Positions 25,762-34,212 of a stretch of 64,000 nt of DNA are shown here, one piece after another. Source of the stretch: Ruthenibacterium lactatiformans. Lineage in GTDB: Bacteria; Bacillota; Clostridia; Oscillospirales; Ruminococcaceae. Each line of letters starts with the position of its first letter. Position 1 is the stretch's first letter. The translations under genes and the position numbers were made by a program. The stretch spans positions 62,001 to 126,000 of the forward strand of contig NZ_JXXK01000007.1 of assembly GCF_000949455.1 (NCBI RefSeq). Reading direction: 5' to 3'. Below the pieces are notes generated by a model, which saw only the letters and a program-made list of their open reading frames with translations, did no database searches and was not told where the DNA came from.

Positions 25762-26910
25762 TTATTTGTAAAGATGATATGCCGCCTTGCGCCGTGCAAA
25801 AGCGGCGCTGTCCGCTTCCCATGCCGCAAGCAGCGCTTCCGGTGCAGGCGGCTCGTCCTCGAACGCGCCGCAGCCCGCCAGCAGGCTGATGAAGCGCCGC
25901 GGCTTCCCATCCCGTGGTTTCCACCGGAACTGCCGTGGCCACATCTCCCGGATGCGGTACAGCAGTGTAACGCCCGTGCGCACCGGGCGGAAAGCATGTG
26001 CGTCGCTGACATGCAGCAGCACCCCTTCGCACGGCTCGCCCTTGTGCTTCGAAGCGTATGGCGTAAAGCAGGCCGCCGTAAAAATCACGCCGGGCAGGCC
26101 CTCCCGGTTCATGGTCACGGCCAGTGCCGCGCCGTCGACAAACGGCGCGCCGATCATCTCGAACGGGCATGCGGTCCCTCTCCCTTCGGAGACGTTTGTT
26201 CCCTCGAACAGACAGGTGCCCGGATAAACCAGAGCCGTGCTGAAATGCGGAATGCCCATGCTGGGCATCATCCAGAGGTTTCCCGTCTCGCTGAACAGGC
26301 GCGTGCGCTCCCAGCCTGTGCAGGGTACTACCGTCAGCCGGCAGCCCAGCTTTTGTTCCGCATTTACCATGCACGCCAGCTCGCCCGCGGTAAGGCCGTA
26401 ACGGATGCAAAGCGGGTACGCTCCGACAAAGCTGCGGTATTCCGGCTCCAGCAGGCCGCCCTCCACCGTCACGCCGTCCAGCGGTGCGGGACGGTCCAGC
26501 ACGATCAGCTCCCGGCCCGCCGCGGCGCAGTCCTCCATGACGTAGAGCAGCGTGGAGATGAAGGTGTAAAAGCGCGTGCCCAGATCCTGAATGTCATAGA
26601 CCACCGCGTCCAGCGTTTCCAAACGTTCCGGCGCGATATGCCTGCCCTCCTCGCCGCCGTACAGGCTGTATACCGGCAAGCCCGTCGCGCTGTCGCGGGC
26701 AACATCGTCCACATCCTCCCCCGCGCCGTCTTTGCCGTACATTCCATGCTCAGGGCCGAAAAGGCATACCAGCGGATAGACCTCATGAAATTTCACATAT
26801 CCGGGCCTGAGGTCCAGCGTCACGCCTGAAACAGACGTCACCATCCCCAGCCTTTTGCCCCGGAACAATGCACCGAATTCACCGATCCTGTCGATCCCGC
26901 ATTTCACCAT
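25762..26910 (-). CDS. namZ: DUF1343 exo-beta-N-acetylmuramidase (NamZ-like, GH171)
   Basis: 382 residues, DUF1343 throughout: LFGPEHGMYGKDGAGEDVDD, PVYSLYGG, VVYDIQDLGTRFYTF, DRPAPLDG, NVSEGRGTACPFE and TPYASKHKGE. Bacillus subtilis NamZ (YbbC) is the founding member and releases MurNAc from the non-reducing ends of glycan fragments. Unlike the exported Bacillus enzyme, this one begins MVKCGIDRIGE with no signal peptide. It is the first gene of namZ-nagZ-kinase-GNAT and diverges from anmK. Together with NagZ it would strip cell-wall glycans to monosaccharides. Confidence 0.92.
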   Translation of the reverse strand: MVKCGIDRIGEFGALFRGKRLGMVTSVSGVTLDLRPGYVKFHEVYPLVCLFGPEHGMYGKDGAGEDVDDVARDSATGLPVYSLYGGEEGRHIAPERLETLDAVVYDIQDLGTRFYTFISTLLYVMEDCAAAGRELIVLDRPAPLDGVTVEGGLLEPEYRSFVGAYPLCIRYGLTAGELACMVNAEQKLGCRLTVVPCTGWERTRLFSETGNLWMMPSMGIPHFSTALVYPGTCLFEGTNVSEGRGTACPFEMIGAPFVDGAALAVTMNREGLPGVIFTAACFTPYASKHKGEPCEGVLLHVSDAHAFRPVRTGVTLLYRIREMWPRQFRWKPRDGKPRRFISLLAGCGAFEDEPPAPEALLAAWEADSAAFARRKAAYHLYK

Positions 26911-26962
26911 GCACCGGTTCCTCCCTCTTTCCTGTTATTCGCGCGTCAGCCGCGCAACTATT

Positions 26963-27020
26963 TTTCATTTTTGAAATATTTCTTTGCAATACATGCATTT
27001 TACGCTTTATTTCGTAAAAT
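26963..27020. promoter_or_regulatory. Two candidate operators between namZ and anmK
   Basis: The inverted repeat ATTTTACG-N8-CGTAAAAT (26997-27020) is perfect. A smaller one, TTTCA-tttt-TGAAA, lies at 26963-26976. Both sit between divergent muropeptide operons, next to a gene for an RpiR/MurR-type regulator, its plausible ligand. Which protein binds is inference. Confidence 0.5.
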
Positions 27021-27035
27021 TTTTTATGGATTCTG

Positions 27036-27066
27036 TTGACAAGGCGCCACCTGTTGGGAGTATAAT
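27036..27066 (+). promoter_or_regulatory. Promoter of anmK-murR
   Basis: TTGACA (27036-27041) and TATAAT (27061-27066) with a long 19-bp spacer. The wide spacing suggests dependence on an activator or on DNA twist. Confidence 0.55.
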
Positions 27067-27147
27067 TGAAACTAAAGAACAATTCGTTTGTAATTTTATT
27101 TCATTTTTGTCAGGCCCGGCGCGGGCCATATAAAGGAGGATATTTTT

Positions 27148-28332
27148 ATGAAGCGCGCTCTTTTCCATGACGACGCAAGCCCTCGCCTGGCCATTGGGCT
27201 GATGAGCGGTACGTCTGCCGACGGCATAGACGCCGCCCTGGTGGAGATCAGCGGCTGCAGCACGGATACCCGCGTGCGGCTGCTGTCGTTTCTCACGCTG
27301 CCTTTCTCGGACGCAGCGCGGGCGCGCATTCTGCGCGTGGCAGCAGGCGATTTCGGCGGCACGGAGGAACTGTGCCTTCTGAACTTTTATCTGGGTGAGC
27401 TCAGCGCCGACGCCTGCGAGGCCGTGTGCGCACAGGCGGGCGTTGCCCCCGATAAAGTCAGCTTTGTGGGCAGCCACGGCCAAACCGTATTCCACGCGCC
27501 GGACGCACGGGAATACCTTGGCCGCCCGGTGCGGGGCACGCTTCAAACCGGCGAGGCGTCCGTTATTGCGGAACGGCTGGGCTGTCCGGTCGTCAGCGAT
27601 TTCCGCGTTCGGGACATGGCTGCCGGCGGGCTTGGGGCTCCATTGGTCCCCTACACGGAATACTTGCTTTATCGGGACGCGCAGCGCACCGTGGGGCTGC
27701 AGAATATCGGCGGCATCGGCAATATCACCGTGCTTCCCAAAGGCTGTTCCCTGAATGACGTATTTGCCTTTGACACCGGCCCGGGCAATATGGTCATGGA
27801 CGCGCTTGCCGCGCGGCTGACAGAGGGAAAAGCCCGCTTTGACGACGGCGGGCGGCTGGCCGCGCAGGGCACGGTAAACGCCGGGCTGCTGGCCTGGATG
27901 ATGCAGGACCCATACCTGAGCGCCCCGCCGCCCAAGACCACGGGGCGCGAGGTATACGGCGCCGCCTATGTGGACGCCCTGTGCGCACATGCCCGGACGC
28001 TGGGTGTTTCCCTGCGGGACACGCTGTCCACCGCGACGCGCTTTACAGCCGAGTGCATCCGGGAGGGTGTGGAACGGTTCTGCTCTCAGCGCCCCGAGCG
28101 GCTGATCGTGGGCGGCGGCGGAAGCATGAACCCTGTGCTGCTGGCCCATATAGCCGACTGCCTGCCCGGCTGCCAGGTGCTTACCAACGAGCAGCTTGGC
28201 CTGGACAGCAGCGCCAAGGAGGCAGTTGCCTTTGCCGTTCTGGCAAACGAAGCGCTGTATGGCTGCGCCAACAACGCGCCCGGAGCCACCGGCGCCGCGC
28301 ACGGCGTGGTGATGGGGAAAATCAGCCTGTGA
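27148..28332 (+). CDS. anmK: Anhydro-N-acetylmuramic acid kinase
   Basis: 394 residues with the AnmK signature IGLMSGTSADGIDAALVEI near the N-terminus, SHGQTVFH, RDMAAGGLGAPLVPYTEY, NIGGIGNITVLP, FDTGPGNMVMD and VGGGGSMNPVLL. The enzyme opens the 1,6-anhydro ring of anhMurNAc and phosphorylates it to MurNAc-6-P. Anhydro-sugars are made by lytic transglycosylases, mainly of Gram-negative bacteria, so scavenging of foreign murein is plausible. Strong AAAGGAGG site. First gene of a pair with an RpiR regulator. Confidence 0.97.
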   Translation: MKRALFHDDASPRLAIGLMSGTSADGIDAALVEISGCSTDTRVRLLSFLTLPFSDAARARILRVAAGDFGGTEELCLLNFYLGELSADACEAVCAQAGVAPDKVSFVGSHGQTVFHAPDAREYLGRPVRGTLQTGEASVIAERLGCPVVSDFRVRDMAAGGLGAPLVPYTEYLLYRDAQRTVGLQNIGGIGNITVLPKGCSLNDVFAFDTGPGNMVMDALAARLTEGKARFDDGGRLAAQGTVNAGLLAWMMQDPYLSAPPPKTTGREVYGAAYVDALCAHARTLGVSLRDTLSTATRFTAECIREGVERFCSQRPERLIVGGGGSMNPVLLAHIADCLPGCQVLTNEQLGLDSSAKEAVAFAVLANEALYGCANNAPGATGAAHGVVMGKISL

Positions 28333-28360
28333 ACACGGCCCGAAAAGGAGAAGAAGTGAA

Positions 28361-29248
28361 ATGACCAACATCGAGGTACGCACGCAGAACATTTACGAAA
28401 ACCTGAGCAACGCCGAAAAAAAGGTGGCCTCGTATTTTCTGGATAACGTGGAAAATGTATTCGCCAAGCCCATCAGCCAGCTGGCCGAGGAGTCCGGCGT
28501 CAGCAAGGTCGCATGGGTGCGTTTCTGCAAAGCCATCGGGTTCGACGGCCTTAAGGACCTGAAAAAAAGCCTGTTCAGCGAGCTGCATGAAACGGCGGGT
28601 GAGCCCGCCGAGGCAGCGGCCTTCTCCGATATCCGGGAAGCCACCGGCATCGACCAGCTGATCCTCAGCGTCAAGAACAACAGCATCCGCGCCGTACGCG
28701 ACACCATAAAGCTGCTGGACCCCGCCTCCGTGGAGGCTGCCGCACGCCAAATCCTGAACGCCCGTTCCGTGCGCATTTTCGGCGTCGGCGCGTCTGCTCT
28801 GGTTGGCGAGGACCTGTACAACAAGCTGCTGCGCATCGACAAAAACGTGTGCTTCTGCCGTGACCTGCACATCCAGCTCACCTACGCCGCCAATATGACG
28901 CCGCAGGATGTGGCTGTACTGATCTCCATGTCCGGCAATACCAAGGAAGTGCTGGAGATGCTGGCCCTTTCCCGCCAGTGCGGCACGCCTACCGTGGCGC
29001 TGACGAAATTCGACAAAAGCGTGCTGGCCCAGAACGCCGACATCCGGCTGTATATCTCCGCGCCGGAGGCCACGCCCCGCAGCGGCGCCATGAGCAGCCG
29101 CATCGCCCAGATGGTGGCGGTGGATGTTCTGTTCACAGCCGTGGCGCATCTGGATTACGACCGCGCGGCGGCCAGCCTGGAAAAAAGCCGGGAAAGCTGC
29201 CGTCCCCACCGTGTGGACGGTGCTCCGCCGCTCCGCCGCCGGTATTGA
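28361..29248 (+). CDS. RpiR-family regulator (MurR-like)
   Basis: 295 residues. The N-terminal RpiR HTH (about 1-80) contains LSNAEKKVASYFL and ISQLAEESGVSKVAWVRFCK. The C-terminal SIS domain (about 115-250) contains IFGVGASALVGEDLYNKL and VLISMSGNTKEVLEM. SIS-domain RpiR proteins sense sugar phosphates, and MurR of E. coli and B. subtilis binds MurNAc-6-P and controls murQ. It is co-transcribed with anmK and convergent with murQ, so the same role is likely. The C-terminal tail after about 270 is basic and of unknown use. Confidence 0.9.
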   Translation: MTNIEVRTQNIYENLSNAEKKVASYFLDNVENVFAKPISQLAEESGVSKVAWVRFCKAIGFDGLKDLKKSLFSELHETAGEPAEAAAFSDIREATGIDQLILSVKNNSIRAVRDTIKLLDPASVEAAARQILNARSVRIFGVGASALVGEDLYNKLLRIDKNVCFCRDLHIQLTYAANMTPQDVAVLISMSGNTKEVLEMLALSRQCGTPTVALTKFDKSVLAQNADIRLYISAPEATPRSGAMSSRIAQMVAVDVLFTAVAHLDYDRAAASLEKSRESCRPHRVDGAPPLRRRY

Positions 29249-29276
29249 GAACGCCGCCTTCCGCCGCACTTAACTT

Positions 29277-29312
29277 GCGCCGGGACAGCCTTGGGCTGTC
29301 CCGGCGCTTTTT
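29277..29312. terminator. Terminator between the MurR-like gene and murQ
   Basis: A 14-bp stem, GCGCCGGGACAGCC with its complement, loop ttg, and a TTTTT tail on the plus strand. It lies 4 bp from the murQ stop of the convergent operon. Confidence 0.88.
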
Positions 29313-29316
29313 GCTG

Positions 29317-30255
29317 TTACAGCCGGCGCACAAACGCATCGGTCTGTACGCCGTCCGGCCGCGATAAAACCGCTGCCGAAACTTGCCCGTCCACACGCTG
29401 CAAAAGCGCATGGGCTTCGCCGGCATCCACGCCGCACAGGATCATAACGATGGCCGTCTTGGCGGAAAAACCCGCCTCATCCAAAACGCCGCGCGCGCGC
29501 TCCGGGCTCACGCCGGTCGCGCAGCAGACGATGGATACCGCGCGCGCCACCAGCTTCTGGTTGCTGGCGCACACATCCACCATCAGGTTGCTGTATACCT
29601 TCCCCAGCTTTACCATCACGGCAGTGGACAGCATATTCAGCACCATTTTCTGTGCGGTGCCGCTTTTCAGGCGGGTGGAGCCGGTGACGACCTCCGGCCC
29701 CGGCTGTGGGGCGATGCCGATATCCGCGGCCGCGTCGATGGCGGAGCCGGGGCAGCAGGTCAGCCCGATCACGGGTGCCCCCAACGCCCGGGCATAGTCC
29801 ATTGCCCCCAGCACATAGGGCGTGCGCCCGCTGGCCGCTATGCCCACAAGCACGTCCTGTGCACGGAAGTCCAGCGCCTGCAGGTCTTTTGCACCGTCCT
29901 CAAAATGGTCCTCCGCGCCCTCGGCCGCGTTGGTCAGCGCGTCCGGCCCGCCGGCGATCACACCGCGCACCAGCCCCGGCTCCACGCCGAAGGTCGGCGG
30001 GCATTCCGATGCGTCCAGCACGCCCAGGCGGCCGGAGGTTCCGCACCCGCAGTAGATGAGCCGTCCGCCGCAGCGCATGTGCGCGTAAATTACATCCACT
30101 GCTTTTTCCACCTGCGGCAGAACCTGTTCCACCGCGGGCGCCACTTTTTTGTCTTCTTCGTTCATCAGCCGCAGGATCTCCGCAGTATCCGCGCGGTCGA
30201 TCTCCAGCGTATTGGGGTTGCGCTGTTCGGTGCCGATCGTTTTGATCTGTACCAC
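29317..30255 (-). CDS. murQ: N-acetylmuramic acid 6-phosphate etherase
   Basis: About 312 residues from a GTG behind GAGGAGG. An ATG at 30321 that overlaps the permease stop would add 22 residues. Motifs are TEQRNPNT at the start, the SIS-type phosphate site CGCGTSGRLGVLDASECPPTFG with the catalytic Glu, VLVGIAASGRTPYVLGA, GSTRLKSGTAQKMVLNMLST and NLMVDVCASNQKLV. It cleaves the lactyl ether of MurNAc-6-P to GlcNAc-6-P and D-lactate. It is the last gene of the SBP-permease-permease-murQ operon, which ties the importer to MurNAc. Confidence 0.97.
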   Translation of the reverse strand: MVQIKTIGTEQRNPNTLEIDRADTAEILRLMNEEDKKVAPAVEQVLPQVEKAVDVIYAHMRCGGRLIYCGCGTSGRLGVLDASECPPTFGVEPGLVRGVIAGGPDALTNAAEGAEDHFEDGAKDLQALDFRAQDVLVGIAASGRTPYVLGAMDYARALGAPVIGLTCCPGSAIDAAADIGIAPQPGPEVVTGSTRLKSGTAQKMVLNMLSTAVMVKLGKVYSNLMVDVCASNQKLVARAVSIVCCATGVSPERARGVLDEAGFSAKTAIVMILCGVDAGEAHALLQRVDGQVSAAVLSRPDGVQTDAFVRRL

Positions 30256-30317
30256 TGGACATGCCTCCTCGTGGCTCGCATAGCCTTTTGTGGGTTCCGC
30301 TGACGACGGAAACGCGC

Positions 30318-31190
30318 TCATCCCTTTACGCCCCCAATGGTCAAGCCCTTGACGAAAAATTTCTGAAGGAAGGGATAGATCACGATAATGGGTACGGTGG
30401 ATGTGATGATGACCGCGGATTTCACCGAGATGGCAATGGTCGTCTTTTCCGCCGAACCGCTGCCCGTGCCGATGACCATGGTACCGTTCACGATATTGCG
30501 CAGGAACATCATAACAGGGTATTGGTCGCTCTTGAGATAGATCAGGCTGTTGAACCAGTCGTTCCAGAAGAACACGGCATAGTACAGGCCGATGGTGGCG
30601 ATGGCCGCCGTGGAGAGCGGCAGCACGATGCGCCGCAGGATGCCGAAATACCCCAGCCCGTCGATCAGCGCCGCCTCCTCGATCTCATTGGGAATGCTCC
30701 TGAAAAAGTTGATAAGGATGATAAGATTGAACGAGTTGATGGCGAAGGGCATCAGCATGGCCGCCCGCGTCCCCACAAGGTGAAGGCTGTTGAGCAGCAG
30801 GTAGTTTGGGATCAGGCCGCCGGAGAAGAACATCGTCACCACGACCATTTTCGTAAAGAACTTATTGCCCCACAAAAACGTCTTGGAAAGCGGATATGCC
30901 ATCAGGCTCGTCATGATGAGCGCGATGGCCGTGCCGCCCACCGCGTATAAAAACGTATTGCCATATGCCTTGAAGAAGTTTGGGTAAGTGAAGATCTGCT
31001 TGTACGAATCCAGTGTAAAATCCTTCGGCCACAAAAACACCTCGCCGTTGATGAGCGGCTTTGTGCCGGAAAAGGAAACAGCCAGCATGTAAATGAACGG
31101 GACAAGGCAGCAGATCAGCACGAAAGCCATCACGAGATAAACGATCGCGTCGAAGATGATATTTTCCAGGGTATGATACCGTTTTTGCAT
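30318..31190 (-). CDS. ABC sugar transporter permease (LplC/YtcP type)
   Basis: 290 residues with six predicted membrane helices and the EAA loop EIEEAALIDGLGYFGILRRIVLP. The N-terminus and the C-terminal VKGLTIGGVKG are typical of the carbohydrate uptake permeases paired with large lipoprotein binding proteins. GGAGG precedes the ATG. It partners the permease immediately upstream. No ATPase gene is nearby, so a shared MsmX-type ATPase is expected. Confidence 0.93.
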   Translation of the reverse strand: MQKRYHTLENIIFDAIVYLVMAFVLICCLVPFIYMLAVSFSGTKPLINGEVFLWPKDFTLDSYKQIFTYPNFFKAYGNTFLYAVGGTAIALIMTSLMAYPLSKTFLWGNKFFTKMVVVTMFFSGGLIPNYLLLNSLHLVGTRAAMLMPFAINSFNLIILINFFRSIPNEIEEAALIDGLGYFGILRRIVLPLSTAAIATIGLYYAVFFWNDWFNSLIYLKSDQYPVMMFLRNIVNGTMVIGTGSGSAEKTTIAISVKSAVIITSTVPIIVIYPFLQKFFVKGLTIGGVKG

Positions 31191-31206
31191 CAGACTGCCG
31201 CCTCCT

Positions 31207-32154
31207 TTAATAAATACTTTCGCCGGTCAGCTTCCGGCTCACAGCGTTGGACGACGTGACGAGGATCAGGCCGACAATGCCGCTGAACAGGCCAATGGCC
31301 GTCGCATAGGAATAGTTCTGGCTGACAAGGCCGGTGCGGTACACCAGCGTGTCGATGATATCGCTTACGCCCGAATTGGACGGCGTGTACATCAGCAGCA
31401 CCTTTTCAAAGCCAAGGCTGAGCATATGCCCCACGTTCATGATCAGCATGATCATGATGGTAGGCAGGATGGACGGGATCGTCACGTACCAGATCTGCTG
31501 CAGCCGGGACGCTCCGTCCATCTCCGCGGCCTCAAACAGGTCCGGGCTGATGGAGGTGATGGCCGCCAGGTAAATAATGGCCGTCCACCCCGTGAACTGC
31601 CAGGTCTCGGATAAAATATACACCGGGCGGAACCATTGCGGCTCGTTCATGAAGTAAATGGGGTCGACGCCGAACAGGCCCAGGAACTGGTTCAGAATCC
31701 CGGAGCTGGGCGAAAGGATCTCGTTCAGGATGGCGATGACCACCACCGTGGAGATAAAGCGCGGCATATAAGATACCGTCTGAACGAACTTTTTGAATTT
31801 TTTTGCCCGCACCTCGTTGAGCAGAATGGCAAAAAGAATGGGGATGGGAAAATTGATGAGGATGTTCCCTATGGAAAGCACCAGCGTGTTGCGCAAAGCG
31901 CGCCAGAACATTGGGTCACGCAGAAAACGGTCAAAATAGCGCAGCGTCCATTCCGTGCCGAACGGGCCCTTGCCCGGCCGGTAGCGCCGGAACGCAAGCA
32001 CGTTGCCCACCATGGGGACATACTTAAATACAATATAATATGCGACGGGCAGTACCAGCATCGCATACAGCACCCAGTAACGTTTGAGATGTTTTCGGAA
32101 CGCTTTGCGCTTCGCGGCTTTCGCGTCCGCCGTCAATACGGCTGTCTTGGGCAT
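31207..32154 (-). CDS. ABC sugar transporter permease (LplB/YteP type)
   Basis: 315 residues from an ATG 9 nt after AAGGAGG. It has an N-terminal basic segment, LYAMLVLPVAYYIVFKYVPM in the first helix, FRRYRPGKG, and the EAA loop LFEAAEMDGASRLQQIWYVTIP. It forms the membrane channel with the following permease. It is located after the binding-protein gene, separated from it by a hairpin at 32215. Confidence 0.93.
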   Translation of the reverse strand: MPKTAVLTADAKAAKRKAFRKHLKRYWVLYAMLVLPVAYYIVFKYVPMVGNVLAFRRYRPGKGPFGTEWTLRYFDRFLRDPMFWRALRNTLVLSIGNILINFPIPILFAILLNEVRAKKFKKFVQTVSYMPRFISTVVVIAILNEILSPSSGILNQFLGLFGVDPIYFMNEPQWFRPVYILSETWQFTGWTAIIYLAAITSISPDLFEAAEMDGASRLQQIWYVTIPSILPTIMIMLIMNVGHMLSLGFEKVLLMYTPSNSGVSDIIDTLVYRTGLVSQNYSYATAIGLFSGIVGLILVTSSNAVSRKLTGESIY

Positions 32155-32214
32155 TCCGCAGGACCTCCTTGCAGTTGATTTGCACGCCATACAAAGGCAG
32201 TAAATGGAAAAACA

Positions 32215-32251
32215 CGGGACGGGGCCATATCGGTTGTACGGCCCCGTCCCG
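32215..32251 (-). terminator. Intra-operon hairpin after the binding-protein gene
   Basis: A 12-bp stem, CGGGACGGGGCC with its complement, 13-nt loop, followed on the minus strand by TGTTTTT. It lies between the binding-protein and permease genes, where partial termination or 3'-end protection would give excess binding protein. Confidence 0.75.
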
Positions 32252-32274
32252 CGGGCACTTATGTTTTTTTCGGT

Positions 32275-33873
32275 TTATTTGCGCAGGTTGTCGTTGTACA
32301 TCTTGCAGAATTCTTCGATCTGCAGGTTTTTCATCTCTGCCACATAGGCGTCCCAATCGGTATCCAGGCTCTTTGAACCGGTGACGAATGCGTCGATCCA
32401 TACCTCGATGCTGTCCGCCAGCGGCGTCTGCAGGCTGGCCGCATCTTCGGCCGTCAGGTCGTCAAACAGCGGCGTCGGGGGCAGCGGCTGGATCACATTG
32501 CCATCCTCCATGCCTGCGACGGTTTTGTTGATCTGGGCGTAGTTCTCGTCATACTTGCTCATTTCGCGTTCGTTGATCCACACAAACTGGAAAGGATCCG
32601 CGCCGCAGCCGTACTTCACCTGCATGGTTTTGTAAATGCCGTCGGGCGAACTTGTGAGGTCGTCGGAATAAACGATCTTGTCGCCGTCCATGGTGTAGGT
32701 CGTACCCTCCACGCCCAGGCACCAGATCGTGGAGCATTCCTCCGAGAAGAACATCTCATCCACGGCGCGTACTACCTGCTCGAAATCGTCGCGCTCGGCG
32801 GTGGAAGCCGGGAACATGATGCCCTTGCCGGTTTTGGATTTGGGCTGATGGTGTGCGCCGGCCGGGCCTTCCAGGGACGGATACATCTGGAGCTTGAAGC
32901 CGTCGATCTCGCTGGCGGTCTCAACGCCGCCGATCTGGTCGTAGTAAGCGTAAGTAGCCATTGCGGCGCCCGTTGCCATCTTGGTGGACCATACGTCGCC
33001 GTCGATGGGGGCAGCCATCTCGGGGTCGAGCAGGCCTTCCGCATACAGCTTATTCATGAAGCGCAGATATTCGCGGGCTTCCTCGCTGATGCAGCCCTCA
33101 AAATATTCGCCCTTTTCATAATCGTAGCTCAGCGCGCCCGTGCCGGAGGATGAGCTCTTTCCGAAGCTGATGCCGAAAGAAGGCATCGTCATGCGGTATG
33201 TAACATAAGGCGCGACAAGCGTGGTAAGCGGGTAGGAATCGGGATGGTCCGCCTTATAGGCTTTGAGGATCTCGTACAGATCATCGAAGGTCTTGGGCGC
33301 ATCAAAGCCCTTTTCCTCCAGGTAATCCTGACGCATGATCAGGCCGCCGTCATAGAAGGGCTGGTCGAACAGCTGCGGCATAAAATAGCGCTTGCCGTCC
33401 TTCAGCGCCAGTTCCTCCACATCATCCTTCAGGCCCAGCTTTTCCACCATGGCATTAAAGTTGGGCGTCCATTCCGGATAATCGCTGATGGGGACGATGG
33501 CTCCGTTGAGCGCCAGCGAAGAATTCTCGCCCTTAGTATCCTGATAAAGTATCACGTCGGGACAATTTTCGCCGGTGTTCAGCGCCAGGGAGACCTTGGT
33601 ATTGTAATCCGTGGAAGGGATAGCCTCCACCGTCAGGTCCACACCCGCGATTTTCGCAGTCTCCTGAACCGCCAGCCAGCTGTCCATATACGGCAGCGTG
33701 GGGTTATCTGCGTAATACATCGATATTTTGATGGGTTCGTCCGAAACGGCCGGGGCGCTGCCCGAGCCCCCCGCGGACGGGGACGTGGATGCAGAGCTGC
33801 CGCAGGCAGCTAGACCGGCGGCCATTGCCGCAGCCATGGTAAATGCCAGGATCTTCTTCAGCGACTTTTTCAT
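32275..33873 (-). CDS. ABC transporter substrate-binding lipoprotein
   Basis: A 532-residue precursor starting MKKSLKKILAF behind AGGAGG. The lipobox GLAAC has its Cys at about 24 and is followed by a Ser/Pro/Gly-rich linker. The mature part is a large (about 500-residue) cluster-B/D sugar-binding fold of the LplA type. It is anchored outside the membrane and feeds the two permeases. With murQ in the operon, the ligand is inferred to be a MurNAc-containing sugar or muropeptide rather than a plant polysaccharide oligomer. Confidence 0.92.
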   Translation of the reverse strand: MKKSLKKILAFTMAAAMAAGLAACGSSASTSPSAGGSGSAPAVSDEPIKISMYYADNPTLPYMDSWLAVQETAKIAGVDLTVEAIPSTDYNTKVSLALNTGENCPDVILYQDTKGENSSLALNGAIVPISDYPEWTPNFNAMVEKLGLKDDVEELALKDGKRYFMPQLFDQPFYDGGLIMRQDYLEEKGFDAPKTFDDLYEILKAYKADHPDSYPLTTLVAPYVTYRMTMPSFGISFGKSSSSGTGALSYDYEKGEYFEGCISEEAREYLRFMNKLYAEGLLDPEMAAPIDGDVWSTKMATGAAMATYAYYDQIGGVETASEIDGFKLQMYPSLEGPAGAHHQPKSKTGKGIMFPASTAERDDFEQVVRAVDEMFFSEECSTIWCLGVEGTTYTMDGDKIVYSDDLTSSPDGIYKTMQVKYGCGADPFQFVWINEREMSKYDENYAQINKTVAGMEDGNVIQPLPPTPLFDDLTAEDAASLQTPLADSIEVWIDAFVTGSKSLDTDWDAYVAEMKNLQIEEFCKMYNDNLRK

Positions 33874-33979
33874 GTTGTCCTCCTTTATTACTGCGCAATA
33901 CATTCGGCAGGATTTGAAACGGTTCAGAAAATTAATTTTAATAATCTTAAAATTTTCAGAACAATTGTTTCATGCTCAT

Positions 33980-34009
33980 ATCATAATGCTTTTTCCTTTG
34001 CTTTGTCAA
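33980..34009 (-). promoter_or_regulatory. Promoter of the SBP-permease-murQ operon
   Basis: Minus-strand TTGACA (34004-34009), 18 bp, TATGAT (33980-33985). Just downstream lie the palindrome AACAATTGTT (33960-33969) and TGAAACGGTTCA near 33914, both candidate operator half-site pairs. Confidence 0.6.
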
Positions 34010-34128
34010 TACAAAAACCGGAAAAAACTGCACAATATGAACAGAATTATTTTTTATGATTCAAAAAAACAGTTATATTGTCCATAGTTTTTTCTTTGAT
34101 TTTGTTAAAAACGCCCCGCTGTGCCTTC

Positions 34129-34157
34129 TTGACATTTTCCGCTTCGTGCACTACCAT
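34129..34157 (+). promoter_or_regulatory. Promoter of the AmiE-like gene
   Basis: TTGACA (34129-34134), 17 bp, TACCAT (34152-34157), 55 bp upstream of the start codon. The rest of the 339-bp divergent region (33874-34212) is AT-rich with no further gene seen. Confidence 0.55.
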
Positions 34158-34212
34158 CTAGGTGACTTCCCGCCGCCGCGCGGTTCGGAAACTATTTTTT
34201 CAGGAGGCTGCC

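Noticed and set aside
25746..26012. Upstream extension of the nagZ frame into namZ
   Set aside because: The extension is namZ read in another frame; GGAGGG and ATG at 25745 define the start, and the short form has no signal peptide.
30256..30321. ATG at 30321 as the murQ start
   Set aside because: It overlaps the permease stop, but only the GTG at 30255 has a well-placed GAGGAGG and it gives a normal MurQ length. Kept as an alternative only.
33910..33925. Catabolite-responsive (cre) element near the SBP promoter
   Set aside because: TGAAACGGTTCA is 12 bp and lacks the spacing of the 14-bp cre consensus.
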